A stretch of DNA of 64,000 bases, taken from NCBI RefSeq assembly GCF_000969645.2, contig NZ_CP014222.1:1178001-1242000 (forward strand), given 5' to 3'. The notes under the pieces are model-generated. The model worked only from the letters and a program-made list of their open reading frames with translations, did no database searches and had not been told where the DNA came from. Each line of letters starts with the position of its first letter. Position 1 is the first letter of the stretch. This stretch comes from Janthinobacterium sp. B9-8 (lineage in GTDB: Bacteria; Pseudomonadota; Gammaproteobacteria; Burkholderiales; Chitinibacteraceae). Positions 1 to 8,535 of this stretch are shown here, piece by piece. Made by a program: the position numbers and the translations under genes.

Positions 1-290
1 AAAAGGCGATAAAATTATGCACAGCTAGCTCCTTTTTTTAAAACAATATAGCAGTAATTTTTAGCTATAATAAGTTGTTTAAGCGCCAAGCAGAATGGGC
101 CAAGAAAGTCATAGCAAGGGCGTAAAAATAAGGTACTTATCCACCTTTAACTTTTAATACTATAAAAAGTAAAACGTAAAATTTGGGGGAATAAGGAATT
201 TTATTAAATGTAATTAGATGGATTAGGTAGAAGTAAAACACCTAATGCTTGATTCCCACGCATTGCATGCGGGGCTAACATAGCAAGTAT
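1..290. other. AT-rich gene-free stretch at left edge
   Basis: No reading frame, RNA gene or recognisable protein remnant was seen here. The stretch is AT-rich. A short imperfect hairpin (CCCACGCAT / ATGCGGGG) lies at about 255-274. It may be more of the decayed region that contains the gldA remnant downstream. Confidence 0.4.
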
Positions 291-322
291 AAATAAAAGA
301 TGACTTTCATCATCTTTTATTT
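291..322. terminator. Bidirectional AT-rich hairpin terminator
   Basis: A perfect 13-bp stem (AAATAAAAGATGA at 291-303 pairs with 310-322) closes a 6-nt loop and ends in a T run on both strands. It sits directly after the stop codon of the decayed gldA on the minus strand, so it is probably that gene's original terminator. Confidence 0.6.
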
Positions 323-342
323 TGAGCATTTAATCATTGAGC

Positions 343-703
343 TTAATGACGTTTACCTAATTGATTCGTTACCAAAATTGCCGCATACACGGCATCGGCA
401 TCCACCTCAAACGGCATATTATGTATGGTTTTGCCTTTATCACAAGCTGCTCTGGCGACGGTCAAAAGGCCTTCTTAGACATCGGCTGTACCTATGGCAA
501 GGCAAGTTGGTAGGCCAGCACTGTGGCATAAGGCCAATATTTGATTGGTTTTTTATAATGGCGCGTTTTCTAGGGCCAATTGCACGAGCGTACCAAACGC
601 TACTTTCTCACCGTGAAATAAATGATGGCATTCGCTGAGCAAAGTCAGCCCGTTATGCACGTCCGCTAATCCGCCGCTTTTAAAGCCAACCCCGATGCCT
701 AAT
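343..703 (-). pseudogene. gldA: Glycerol dehydrogenase (gldA), decayed 3' remnant
   Basis: Read on the minus strand, this stretch encodes pieces that match the C-terminal part of NAD-dependent glycerol dehydrogenase. From 703 downwards one reads [15 protein letters not shown], then [14 protein letters not shown] and LENAPL followed by a stop. In shifted frames there follow CHSAGLP, then ARAACDKGKTIHNMP and VYAAILVTNQLGKRH ending in a stop at 343-345. The N-terminal two thirds, including the nucleotide-binding domain, are absent. At least two frame disruptions and a small deletion after SGGLA are visible. GldA is a metal-dependent oxidoreductase converting glycerol to dihydroxyacetone; this copy cannot be functional. 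The identification rests on memory of the E. coli GldA C-terminus. A plus-strand open frame at 300-638 is only its antisense shadow. Confidence 0.8.
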
Positions 704-721
704 TTTAAGTGAGTTTAAAAA

Positions 722-930
722 GGGGATTACCCCCAGTCCTATCAACTTAAGCAAATTCAACAGGAAATGGTGTTCTTGTAGATCGGGTTAGCTGGTTTAT
801 TCGCCTATTTTAAGGACGGATAAACCAGCGTAACCCAACATTTAAGCGTAAATAGAATGTTGGGTTACGCGATAAAGCCCGCTAACCCAACCTACTAATC
901 CCACTTAAGTTGATAGGATTGGGGTTATCT
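722..930. mobile_element. MITE-like element with ~28-bp inverted ends
   Basis: Near-identical sequences (core CCTATCAACTTAAG, flanked by GATTACCCCCAGT or GATAACCCCAAT) lie in opposite orientation at 723-751 and 901-929 and enclose about 150 bp with no coding capacity. The interior carries nested palindromes. This is the structure of a miniature inverted-repeat transposable element mobilised in trans. No transposase is present in the window, and no target-site duplication could be assigned with confidence. Confidence 0.55.
784..896. repeat. Nested palindromic repeat, copy 1
   Basis: Two hairpins lie side by side. One pairs GGTTTATTCG near 793-802 with CGGATAAACC near 817-826. The other has a perfect 15-bp stem (GCGTAACCCAACATT at 828-842 with 856-870). 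A closely similar sequence lies in inverted orientation at about 35079-35167, so this is a dispersed element and not a gene-specific terminator. Confidence 0.65.
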
Positions 931-946
931 CCTCCATTTACATCAA

Positions 947-1528
947 TTATTGCGATCTAAAACCTGCTGGGACTCCCCAGATGTATTTAAGTATGACCCC
1001 CTTTTTATTCATATTTGCCGTATTAAGAGCAACTTGATGGTACAAAATATATAGGGCTATAGGATAAGCTAAAATATTTGGAATGAAATTACCGATAAAA
1101 TCACTCATCATTCCAACACTACTGTTATTTATGAAACTATTTAAGAGGTTAACAGAGGCAGCATTGAGGTAAAGTTGATGTCCCCACCAATGCCAAGTGA
1201 TTTTATTTACGTTACCAGCGGCCTGTGAAATGGCGCTTTCTGAAAAGACGATTGTGTTTTCGCCAACAAAAGTAACCGTTTTTTCTTCCCCTAAAGAATC
1301 AGTAGGGGGATTGGTTAATACGTGGTCTCTGTATTTTTGTGTAATTGAAACATTTCTATCTTGGTCAATAATAAGATAACCGGCTTCAACAAGATCCAAC
1401 ATTTCCTGAGGGATTTCTCCATCTTCAGGAATTTCTATATCGTCTGTCGATTGGGCGTTTAAATCCGTATTACCTGGAGTGCTGTTCGATTGTGCCAATA
1501 CATGCACGCTGTCTACATATTTTTCCAT
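947..1528 (-). CDS. Hypothetical protein, possible exported or bacteriocin-like peptide precursor
   Basis: I do not recognise this 193-residue protein. The first ~40 residues are polar and acid-rich, without a standard signal peptide. Residues 40-70 (EIPQEMLDLVEAGYLIID) look like a short helical leader-type segment. The C-terminal half has a Trp-rich patch (ITWHWWGHQLYL) followed by a long hydrophobic stretch (about residues 125-185) ending in GVPAGFRSQ. A soluble N-terminus with a hydrophobic Gly/Asn-rich C-terminus would suit a membrane-active secreted protein, but no export or immunity genes are nearby. Start 1528 is preceded by a weak AGAG-type ribosome site. The gene is bordered by a MITE-like element and a gene-free stretch, which suggests an acquired accessory gene. 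Confidence 0.6.
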   Translation of the reverse strand: MEKYVDSVHVLAQSNSTPGNTDLNAQSTDDIEIPEDGEIPQEMLDLVEAGYLIIDQDRNVSITQKYRDHVLTNPPTDSLGEEKTVTFVGENTIVFSESAISQAAGNVNKITWHWWGHQLYLNAASVNLLNSFINNSSVGMMSDFIGNFIPNILAYPIALYILYHQVALNTANMNKKGVILKYIWGVPAGFRSQ

Positions 1529-2090
1529 TTTTTTCTCTATTTAATTAAAAATTAAATCTGATTATTGCCATGCTTATGCATTTGCAGCGAATTGGTGCAC
1601 CCCTGCTTTTTATATTTGAGTCGTTTGCATTAAGCGGTTAATTCTAAAATGAAGTGTTTGCTTCTTTAACCTCCTTTAATTATTAAAGTCTAAAATACGA
1701 GTGTAACGGCATCCTGTCATAGTGTGAAATTATCGTGTTGGTATTCTGTAATTGTGTGGTTTATTGGGCTTTACCGCGCGCATGCAACTTGGTGGAAACT
1801 AAAGTGCGGCGCTTCAAACTGATGGGTGGGGGCCGTGGTGTACGTGACTTTGATCGTCAAAGGAGGGGGCTATAAATGCGTGCAGACGCATAAGCTAATG
1901 GTTGTGTGTTTAGGGTAAGTCCACTTGTGGTTTCGTGTTACTTGGCCTTGAGCAGACTTGTGCCACAAAACGTGAATACAGTCCGACATATTGGGCCGTA
2001 AATCCGTAGAATCAGTGAGGAGTTAATAAAAAAGAGTGAAAATCATCCGAAATGCGGATATAAGGCTTTGATTGATTGCCCGGATATCGA
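1529..2090. other. Gene-free intergenic region
   Basis: About 560 bp without a credible gene. It must contain the promoter of the 193-aa gene on the minus strand and that of the ybhP-like gene on the plus strand. I see no strong hairpin with a T run, no riboswitch and no recognisable pseudogene. Confidence 0.4.
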
Positions 2091-2903
2091 ATGTTTTTTT
2101 ATGTATTTTGGTCTCTATATTTTGACGGTAACGCATTGATTAATAATAATTTTTTGATAAAGGTTGCAACTTACAACATTCACAAGGGATTGTCGCTCTT
2201 TAATCAGCGTTTGGTGGTGCATGATGTGCGCGAGGCCTTACAAGCTTTGTCGCCCGATTTGATTTTTTTACAGGAAGTGCAGGGCGAGCATAGCCAGCGG
2301 ATACAGCGGTTTTCTAATTGGCCGGTTGTGCCGCAGCATGAGTATTTAGCTGGGAATTTACACACCGCTTATGGCTTAAATGCCCGTTATAAGCTGGGGC
2401 ATCATGGTAATGCCTTGTTGTCGCGCTTTCCTATTTTGCGCTGGCATAATCATGACTTAACTTTGCATCGCTTTGAGCAGCGCGGGGTTTTGCATTGTGA
2501 GCTAGCCGTGCCGGGCTGGCGTCAGCCTTTGCATGCCCTCTGTGTGCACCTTAATTTGCGTGCAATGGATAGGCGTAAGCAGGTGAAAATGCTGATCGAG
2601 CGGGTATTAAATGATGTGCCTGAAGACGCGCCCCTCGTGCTTGCTGGAGATTTTAATGATTGGCGAGGCGAAGCCACGATACAGTTTGCGCGTGAGCTGG
2701 GCCTGATTGAGGCGTTTAATACTTTGCATGGTGCATCTGCTAAAAGCTTTCCTGTGCAATTGCCTATTTTGTCTTTAGATCGGGTGTATTTGCGGGGGTT
2801 TTCCGTGCAAGTGGCAAATGTATTGGGGGGCATGCCTTGGTCGCGTTTATCGGATCATGCTCCGCTGTATGCAGTTTTACACCGCAATGAAGGGGCAGCG
2901 TAA
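2091..2903 (+). CDS. ybhP: Endonuclease/exonuclease/phosphatase family protein, YbhP-like
   Basis: This is a 270-residue member of the EEP metal-dependent phosphoesterase superfamily. Motifs in order are TYNIHKG (Asn metal ligand), IFLQEVQ (catalytic Glu), LNLRAMDRRKQ, LAGDFNDW (Asp/Asn pair) and the C-terminal SDHAPL (Asp-His). The ATG at 2091 is chosen; a TTG lies five codons upstream, and the conserved domain begins only at about residue 28, so a later start is possible. It is followed after 330 bp by a cardiolipin synthase, the same order as E. coli ybhP-clsB, where YbhP is reported to support ClsB activity. That makes a role in phospholipid synthesis or turnover more likely than nucleic-acid repair. 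Confidence 0.8.
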   Translation: MFFYVFWSLYFDGNALINNNFLIKVATYNIHKGLSLFNQRLVVHDVREALQALSPDLIFLQEVQGEHSQRIQRFSNWPVVPQHEYLAGNLHTAYGLNARYKLGHHGNALLSRFPILRWHNHDLTLHRFEQRGVLHCELAVPGWRQPLHALCVHLNLRAMDRRKQVKMLIERVLNDVPEDAPLVLAGDFNDWRGEATIQFARELGLIEAFNTLHGASAKSFPVQLPILSLDRVYLRGFSVQVANVLGGMPWSRLSDHAPLYAVLHRNEGAA

Positions 2904-3232
2904 GTTGTTAAGCCTATGTGCTGAGCTGTAAATGCTTGCCTTGGTCAGAATTACTTCCGTATCCTTGCCGCCTTGAAAAACGCGAACAAAACACGTGTAG
3001 GGTGGGCACACGCTTTATCGTGACATGTTGGTGTTGATTTAAGTTTTTGTCATAAGGTGGCTCGGTTTTTATAAGTGTGTACAGCGAAGAAGTCGGAGCG
3101 CCGCTGTGCAACGACTTGCACGCCCAATGTAAAAATTATTTTTTCAAGATTTGATTTTTTTAATGAGCATGCGCAATACCGGTAAATCATTTAAAACGCA
3201 AACGTCGTGCCAACGGCAGATGAGGCTGACTT
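2904..3232. repeat. Intergenic stretch with GTAGGGTG-type repeat
   Basis: No gene. A degenerate dispersed repeat begins at about 2998 (GTAGGGTGGGCACACGC) and ends near 3126 (GCAACGACTTGCACGCCCAAT). Related hairpins occur at 16.2-16.4, 18.4, 28.3-28.4, 31.9 and 46.0 kb. The last ~50 bases should hold the clsB ribosome site (GAGG at about 3221). Confidence 0.5.
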
Positions 3233-4396
3233 ATGTATGTGGCGGGAAATCGCTTTAAATTACTTTTTAATGGGCAGGATTATTTTCCGGCTTTGATTGA
3301 TGCGATTGACTTGGCGCAGCAGGAAGTTTTTTTAGAAAGCTATTTATTTGAGGCGGATGAAATTGGTGTTGCGGTGATGCAGGCCTTAATGGCTGCGGCT
3401 TTGCGTGGTGTGCGGGTTAATTTGCAACTTGATGGTTTTGGTGCTGGAAACTTACCCGTGCTTTGGCGTAAGAGGCTGGCTGAAGCGGGTGTGCGCTTAT
3501 TATTTTTTAGGCCGGAAGTGAAAGTATTGTCGCTAGATAGGCAGCGCTTGCGCCGCTTACACCGCAAGTTGGCCGTGATCGATGGCAGTGTTGGGTTTAT
3601 TGGCGGTATTAATATTTTGTCAGATTTTGAGCCCAATCAGCCAGAGTGCGCACCGCGTTATGATTATGCAGTGCGTATGGTTGGCCCGCTGGTGGCTCAG
3701 TTGCATGAATCAGCGGATCGCGTGTGGCGGCATACCGCATGGGTGCAGCTTAAAAAGAACTGGGCAAAAAAAAGCCTGCTCAAGCCCTCCCTCAGCGTTG
3801 CAGGGCGCGTACGCGGGCGCTTTGTTTATCGGGATAATTTGCGCCATCGACGAGATATCGAGCATGAATACTTGCAGGCAATATGGTACGCCAAAAATGA
3901 AATTATTCTAGCCAATGCTTACTTTTTACCTGGCTATCGCTTACGTCATGCCCTGATTCATGCGGCTAAGCGTGGGGTGAGTGTGATTCTGCTGGTGCAA
4001 GGCCGAGTGGATCAAGCCTTACTGCATTACGCCAGCCGTGGTTTTTATCATCAGTTTTTAAGTGCAGGCATCGAGATTTACGAATACCAAAAAGGCTTTA
4101 TGCACGCCAAAGTCGCTGTGATTGACAGTATATGGGCGACGGTAGGCTCGAGCAATATTGATCCCCTTAGCCTGCTTCTGGCGCGTGAAGCCAATGTATT
4201 TGTGCGCGAAAAACAATTTGCCGGCGAGCTGCGCGCTGATTTAAAACGTGCTCTGGAGCATGACGCCACCCAAATCAAAAAAAGTGATATTGAGCGTGAT
4301 CGCTGGGTCTACCGCGCACTACCTTGGCTTTGCCACGCGGTAGTTCGATTGATGATGGGGATTAGCGGCTACGGTGGGCGGCGCTATTTGGAGTAA
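3233..4396 (+). CDS. clsB: Cardiolipin synthase B (phospholipase D family)
   Basis: This 387-residue protein has the two HKD motifs of phospholipase D-type cardiolipin synthases: HRKLAVIDGSVGFIGG at about 109-124 and HAKVAVIDSIWATVGSSNID at about 288-307. It lacks the N-terminal transmembrane pair of ClsA, and its length is close to E. coli ClsB (413). It transfers a phosphatidyl group to phosphatidylglycerol at the inner membrane to make cardiolipin; ClsB-type enzymes can also make phosphatidylglycerol. The start is supported by GAGG eight bases upstream. The preceding ybhP-like gene matches the E. coli ybhP-clsB arrangement. Confidence 0.9.
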   Translation: MYVAGNRFKLLFNGQDYFPALIDAIDLAQQEVFLESYLFEADEIGVAVMQALMAAALRGVRVNLQLDGFGAGNLPVLWRKRLAEAGVRLLFFRPEVKVLSLDRQRLRRLHRKLAVIDGSVGFIGGINILSDFEPNQPECAPRYDYAVRMVGPLVAQLHESADRVWRHTAWVQLKKNWAKKSLLKPSLSVAGRVRGRFVYRDNLRHRRDIEHEYLQAIWYAKNEIILANAYFLPGYRLRHALIHAAKRGVSVILLVQGRVDQALLHYASRGFYHQFLSAGIEIYEYQKGFMHAKVAVIDSIWATVGSSNIDPLSLLLAREANVFVREKQFAGELRADLKRALEHDATQIKKSDIERDRWVYRALPWLCHAVVRLMMGISGYGGRRYLE

Positions 4397-4424
4397 CCGT
4401 GATGCGGAGGATCGTGTTTTTCAA

Positions 4425-4464
4425 GCGTATTGCGCCACAGTTGCCATCGGCTGTCGCAATACGC
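4425..4464. terminator. Hairpin between convergent genes
   Basis: GCGTATTGCG (4425-4434) pairs perfectly with CGCAATACGC (4455-4464), and an inner CACAG/CTGT pair extends the stem. It lies between convergent clsB and the small lipoprotein gene. There is no clear T run, so termination is only inferred. Confidence 0.4.
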
Positions 4465-4492
4465 AAGTCTTGCTTATAACGGCTGCCAAGTA

Positions 4493-4717
4493 TTAATTGG
4501 TATTCGGCGAAATAGCAGGGCGGTCTTGTAGCTCACGTAGCAACTCTTTGTCATACACTTTAACTGTGCTGCCGCCACGATCTTTGCGCGGAATATTGCT
4601 GCCGGTTACATATTCTTTTTCTTCCATTTCTGCATACTGCTTATTGTTTGCAGGCACGCTGCTGCATGCGCTGGCGAGTAAGCTGAGGGCGATCATTGCA
4701 ATGTTTTTCTTACGCAT
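4493..4717 (-). CDS. Small lipoprotein of unknown function
   Basis: This 74-residue protein starts MRKKNIAMIALSLLASAC, a textbook lipoprotein signal with lipobox LASAC, so Cys18 is predicted to be lipidated by Lgt, LspA and Lnt. The mature part is short, charged and probably unstructured (residues 25-74, rich in Glu, Lys and Arg). Ser-Ser after the Cys predicts Lol-dependent sorting to the outer membrane. The frame stays open upstream to 4879, but only the ATG at 4717 places the signal peptide at the N-terminus. It lies alone, convergent with clsB and divergent from cysS. Function is unknown. Confidence 0.75.
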   Translation of the reverse strand: MRKKNIAMIALSLLASACSSVPANNKQYAEMEEKEYVTGSNIPRKDRGGSTVKVYDKELLRELQDRPAISPNTN

Positions 4718-5030
4718 GCGGCATATTCCATTGTCGTATTTATAAAGACTCTTATATTGCGGGTGTGATTTTCTGTCAATGGGGGTAAGTGGAATTTGTT
4801 GTTTTAAACTTTGTGGCGCGTAATGCGCCGGGCGGTTTTTAAGCGCATTCGCTTGCATAGGTGAGAGGAATATCGGCAATGAAGTCGCTTCAGGCGGCAG
4901 AGCGTCGCAAGCAGAGTTTAGGGATGCTCTGCATTTATCTAGCGTCTTTTTATCTCTTAGCGCCCGCTTATGGAGCGCACTATTGACAGCTTTGGTAGAA
5001 TCGCTCTTTTACGTTAACGAAACAGCACCC

Positions 5031-6416
5031 ATGTTAAATATCTACAACACACTGGCCCGCGAAAAACAGCGTTTTCAGCCGATTACCGACGGCAAGGTGA
5101 ATATGTATGTCTGCGGCATGACCGTGTATGACTACTGTCATCTGGGGCACGCCCGCATGGTGGTGGTGTTTGATATGGTGTCACGTTGGTTGCGAGCTTC
5201 CGGCTATCAGCTCACCCATGTACGCAATATCACCGATATTGACGACAAAATCATTAAACGCGCTTTAGAAAACGGCGAAGCCATCAATGTGTTGACTGGC
5301 CGCTTTATTACCGCAATGAATGAAGATTTCGATGCGCTTGGCGTGATTCGCCCAGATCACGAGCCACGCGCGACTGAACACGTACAAGGCATGCACGATT
5401 TAATCGCCAAGCTGATCGCAAATGGTTTGGCCTACCCAGCACCTAATGGCGATGTGTATTATGCCGTGCGTAAGTTTGAAGGCTATGGCAAATTATCGGG
5501 TAAGTCGCTCGATGATTTGCGTGCTGGCGAGCGGGTGGATGTGGATGTCAATAAACAAGATCCGCTGGATTTTGTGCTCTGGAAGGCGGCTAAAGCCGAC
5601 GAGCCGCAAGATGCCAAATGGGCGTCCCCATGGGGGATTGGGCGGCCTGGCTGGCATATCGAATGCTCGGCCATGAGTTGCCATCATCTGGGCAGCCATT
5701 TTGATATTCATGCCGGCGGCTCAGATTTGCAATTTCCGCATCACGAAAACGAAATCGCCCAATCCGAAGGCGCACACGGCAATACCTATGTGAATTACTG
5801 GATGCATAACGGCTTTATTCGTGTTGATAACGAGAAAATGTCCAAGAGTTTGGGTAATTTCTTTACCATCCGCGAAGTGCTAGAAAAGTACGATGCTGAA
5901 GTAGTGCGCTTTTTTATCTTGCGTGCGCACTACCGCAGCCAACTCAATTACAGCGATGCTCATTTAGATGACGCGAAAGGCGCATTGAACCGCTTTTACA
6001 CCACGCTGAAAAACGTGCCTGCTGTTGAATCAGAAATCGATTGGAACAGCAGCTACGCTCTGCGCTTTAAAGCCGCAATGGATGATGATTTCAATACCGT
6101 TGAGGCCGTTGCAGTGTTGTTTGAGCTGGCGCTGGAAGTGAATAAACAGCAATCCGGTGAGCTGGCAGGGCAGTTAAAAGCCTTGGGCGCAATCTTGGGC
6201 CTGTTGCAGCGCGAGCCGCAAGCTTACTTGCAAGCCAGTATTGGCGAGGAAGAGGGCGAATATAGCGCGGCAGCGATTGAAGCTTTGATCGAAGGCCGTA
6301 AAGCTGCCCGCGCAGCTAAAAACTTTGCCGAATCTGATCGTATTCGAGATGAATTGATTGCTGCTGGTATTGTTCTGGAAGACAGTGCGCAGGGTACGAC
6401 CTGGCGTCGTGGCTAG
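5031..6416 (+). CDS. cysS: Cysteinyl-tRNA synthetase
   Basis: This class I aminoacyl-tRNA synthetase charges tRNA-Cys in the cytoplasm. The ATG at 5031 gives 461 residues starting [13 protein letters not shown], the same length as E. coli CysS; the frame extends 16 codons further upstream. Visible motifs are the zinc ligand Cys in YVCGMTVYD, the HIGH signature as HLGH, the second zinc cluster around HIECSAM and HHENE, and KMSKS in [11 protein letters not shown]. The C-terminal anticodon-binding part ends with [16 protein letters not shown]. It is monocistronic, with a terminator downstream. A TGGTAGAAT extended -10-like sequence lies at about 4993-5001. Confidence 0.97.
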   Translation: MLNIYNTLAREKQRFQPITDGKVNMYVCGMTVYDYCHLGHARMVVVFDMVSRWLRASGYQLTHVRNITDIDDKIIKRALENGEAINVLTGRFITAMNEDFDALGVIRPDHEPRATEHVQGMHDLIAKLIANGLAYPAPNGDVYYAVRKFEGYGKLSGKSLDDLRAGERVDVDVNKQDPLDFVLWKAAKADEPQDAKWASPWGIGRPGWHIECSAMSCHHLGSHFDIHAGGSDLQFPHHENEIAQSEGAHGNTYVNYWMHNGFIRVDNEKMSKSLGNFFTIREVLEKYDAEVVRFFILRAHYRSQLNYSDAHLDDAKGALNRFYTTLKNVPAVESEIDWNSSYALRFKAAMDDDFNTVEAVAVLFELALEVNKQQSGELAGQLKALGAILGLLQREPQAYLQASIGEEEGEYSAAAIEALIEGRKAARAAKNFAESDRIRDELIAAGIVLEDSAQGTTWRRG

Positions 6417-6504
6417 GTTTGTAGGGCGGGTGTAAGCTCGCTTATGCAGAGAACCCAAATTTTGAATTACGAAAGGCCCCAGAGAATACGGAGTTTCACG
6501 GCGA

Positions 6505-6535
6505 AAAACAGGCTTGAGTTAGGCCTGTTTTTTTT
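6505..6535 (+). terminator. Rho-independent terminator after cysS
   Basis: AAAACAGGC (6505-6513) pairs with GCCTGTTTT (6523-6531) across a 9-nt loop and runs into a stretch of T. Confidence 0.85.
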
Positions 6536-6595
6536 GAGTTTTGAGTATTTTTAAATCCTGTTTCTTGCTGCTTAATACGTTTTGATGGAGATGAA

Positions 6596-7084
6596 ATGAA
6601 ATTTATTGTGCTCTTATTGTTGATTGGCGCTGTTTTTGTACTTATTTCTATTCTTAAAGCAAAAACGCAGGGCGCTGCAGAGGGTGGGGCTTGGCCGTTC
6701 TATGCTAAAAATCCGCTCACTCCCCCTGAGCAAGTGCTGTATTTCCGGCTACTGAAGGCCATGCCTGAGCATATTGTGCTGGCGCAGGTGCAGCTTTCTT
6801 GCCTGCTGGGAGTAAAGAAGGGCAATAATTATCGCTCCTGGCTGAATCGGATTAACCGCATGAGCGCCGATTTTGTGGTGTGTAATAAAGACTCCAGCAT
6901 TGTGGCGGTGATCGAGCTGGATGATGCTACGCATCAGCGGCCGGATCGCCAATTGGCAGATGCTAAAAAGGATAAAGCATTAAGCTCGGCCGGGATTCGT
7001 GTGATCCGCTGGCAGGCTAAAGCGATGCCGGATGAGGCGGAAATCAGAGCGGCGCTTAGGCCGGTAATCACAATAGACGCTTAG
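6596..7084 (+). CDS. DUF2726 domain protein with N-terminal membrane anchor
   Basis: This 162-residue protein has one N-terminal transmembrane helix (about residues 3-20). It is followed by a cytoplasmic DUF2726-type domain: PLTPPEQVLYFRLLKA, ADFVVC, VIELDDATHQ and GIRVIRW. The central (D)FVVC...VIELDD pattern resembles the catalytic core of restriction-endonuclease-fold nucleases, which is how the DUF2726 family is usually viewed, but no activity is established. Start at 6596 follows GGAGATGAA closely. It is monocistronic between two terminators. Confidence 0.8.
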   Translation: MKFIVLLLLIGAVFVLISILKAKTQGAAEGGAWPFYAKNPLTPPEQVLYFRLLKAMPEHIVLAQVQLSCLLGVKKGNNYRSWLNRINRMSADFVVCNKDSSIVAVIELDDATHQRPDRQLADAKKDKALSSAGIRVIRWQAKAMPDEAEIRAALRPVITIDA

Positions 7085-7108
7085 TTGTAAGCCTGGCGTT
7101 AGTAAATG

Positions 7109-7133
7109 GCACTCCATGCGAGTGCTTTTTTTT
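7109..7133 (+). terminator. Rho-independent terminator after DUF2726 gene
   Basis: GCACTC (7109-7114) pairs with GAGTGC (7120-7125), loop of five, followed by eight T. Confidence 0.8.
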
Positions 7134-7320
7134 ATTGGTTTAAATCGGGCTAGCTCGTTTTTCTCCATCATTAGGCTGGGTTTTTAGGTATTAATACGTA
7201 CAACAAAAGGTAAATTTTTGTGTTAATTGGCGTTTGAAATTATGCCGTCATTGCATCTTACATGCCTTTCTTACGGTGATTATGCAACTGACTTTGTGCA
7301 GCTTCTCCTCTGTTTTTATT

Positions 7321-7329
7321 TGGTATATT
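7321..7329 (+). promoter_or_regulatory. Candidate extended -10 of glsA
   Basis: TGGTATATT fits the TGnTATAAT extended -10 pattern 49 bases upstream of the glsA start. No good -35 is apparent. A CGCG-containing hairpin (GCGCG / CGCGT) and GAGGAG follow before the ATG. Confidence 0.3.
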
Positions 7330-7377
7330 TTCGTCTAGCGCGTTCCGACTAAAGGCGCGTTAACGAGGAGCTTTACA

Positions 7378-8391
7378 ATGAAACAACGCAGCATGTTAGC
7401 TGTTGTATTGGTACTGGCTTTAAGTGGTGCCGCACAAGCAAAAGACTTATTTAAAAAGAGCGAAGTAGAAGCAGCACTGACGGCTGCTTACGATAATTAC
7501 AAAGGTTTGCAAGAAGGCAAAAATGCCGATTACATCCCTGCGCTGGCTAAAGTCGATCCAAAAGTATTCGGGATTGTGCTGGTCACTGCCGATGGCAAGG
7601 TTTACACCAAGGGTGATGTCACGACGGAAATTTCGATTCAGTCTATCTCCAAAGTTTTTACGATGGCTAAGGTGATTGATGAATCTGGTACTGACGCTAT
7701 CCTGAATAATCAGGGTGTAGATGCAACCGGCCAGGCGTTTAACTCCATCGTAGCGATTGAGCAAAATCGCGGCGCAGAAATGAATGCAATGGTAAACCCC
7801 GGTGCGATTACGGCTACCAGCATGGTGAAGGGTGCAAATTACGATGAAATCTGGAGCAAGATTCTGGGTTACTACAATGATTTCGCGGGCCGTCACCTTA
7901 CTGTGCTGGATGAGGTATATCAATCTGAAGCCGCCAGCAATCAGCGCAATCAGGCCATTGGTCGTTTGATGTACGCCTACGGTAAGATTAAAGCTGATCC
8001 GGATCGCGCAACAGATATCTATACCCGTCAATGCTCGGTAGGTGTGAATGCCAAGGATCTGGCGATGATGGCCGCAACGCTGGCTAATGGCGGCAAGAAC
8101 CCGGTTACTGGCAAGCAAGCGCTTAAAGTAGAAAACGTGCCTGAAGTGCTGGCCGTTATGGCAACCGCAGGTCTTTACGATGATTCCGGCAAGTGGCTGT
8201 ACAAAACCGGCCTGCCTGCTAAGAGCGGCGTAGGCGGCGGGATTATCGCAGTTTCACCGGGTAAATTCGGTATTGCTGTGATTTCGCCTCCTCTGGATGG
8301 CGCAGGCAATAGCGTACGTGCTCAAAAAGCCATTGCAGATATTTCTAATGCATTGGGTGGCAATCCTTTAGCACCGCAGCCTTTGAAGTAA
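7378..8391 (+). CDS. glsA: Glutaminase with signal peptide (periplasmic)
   Basis: This serine-dependent beta-lactamase-fold glutaminase hydrolyses L-glutamine to glutamate and ammonia. Residues 1-21 (MKQRSMLAVVLVLALSGAAQA) form a signal peptide with an AQA cleavage site, so the enzyme is predicted to be periplasmic or secreted; E. coli GlsA homologues are cytosolic and about 310 residues. The catalytic Ser-Lys pair is in IQSISKVFTMAKVID, with further family motifs NPGAI, EAASNQRNQAIG and the Gly-rich SGVGGGIIAV near the C-terminus. Mature length is about 316, normal for the family. It has its own ribosome site (GAGGAG) and terminator, so it is monocistronic. Confidence 0.92.
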   Translation: MKQRSMLAVVLVLALSGAAQAKDLFKKSEVEAALTAAYDNYKGLQEGKNADYIPALAKVDPKVFGIVLVTADGKVYTKGDVTTEISIQSISKVFTMAKVIDESGTDAILNNQGVDATGQAFNSIVAIEQNRGAEMNAMVNPGAITATSMVKGANYDEIWSKILGYYNDFAGRHLTVLDEVYQSEAASNQRNQAIGRLMYAYGKIKADPDRATDIYTRQCSVGVNAKDLAMMAATLANGGKNPVTGKQALKVENVPEVLAVMATAGLYDDSGKWLYKTGLPAKSGVGGGIIAVSPGKFGIAVISPPLDGAGNSVRAQKAIADISNALGGNPLAPQPLK

Positions 8392-8420
8392 TCAGTAAAT
8401 CGTTTTAAAAGTATAAAAAA

Positions 8421-8450
8421 TGGCCCAGCTAAATGCTGGGCCATTTTTTA
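8421..8450 (+). terminator. Rho-independent terminator after glsA
   Basis: TGGCCCAGC (8421-8429) pairs with GCTGGGCCA (8435-8443), followed by TTTTTTA. Confidence 0.9.
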
Positions 8451-8535
8451 TATCTGATGTTAGCGACGATATAAATCTGGACTGCTTTATTTTTAAAATA
8501 CTCAAAAGCGCACAGCAAACAGCCTCTTTAAAAAA

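Noticed and set aside
300..638. Plus-strand open frame of 112 codons
   Set aside because: It is antisense to the gldA remnant and has no known similarity, no ribosome site and unusual composition.
2914..3111. Minus-strand 65-codon frame between ybhP and clsB
   Set aside because: It lies in a GTAGGG-type repeat, has no ribosome site and no recognisable features.
4984..5001. TTGACA next to TAGAAT upstream of cysS as a sigma70 promoter
   Set aside because: The two hexamers are only about 6 bp apart, so they cannot be one promoter; only an extended -10 is possible.
7447..8118. Minus-strand open frame of 223 codons opposite glsA
   Set aside because: glsA has full family motifs and a terminator; the opposite frame has none.
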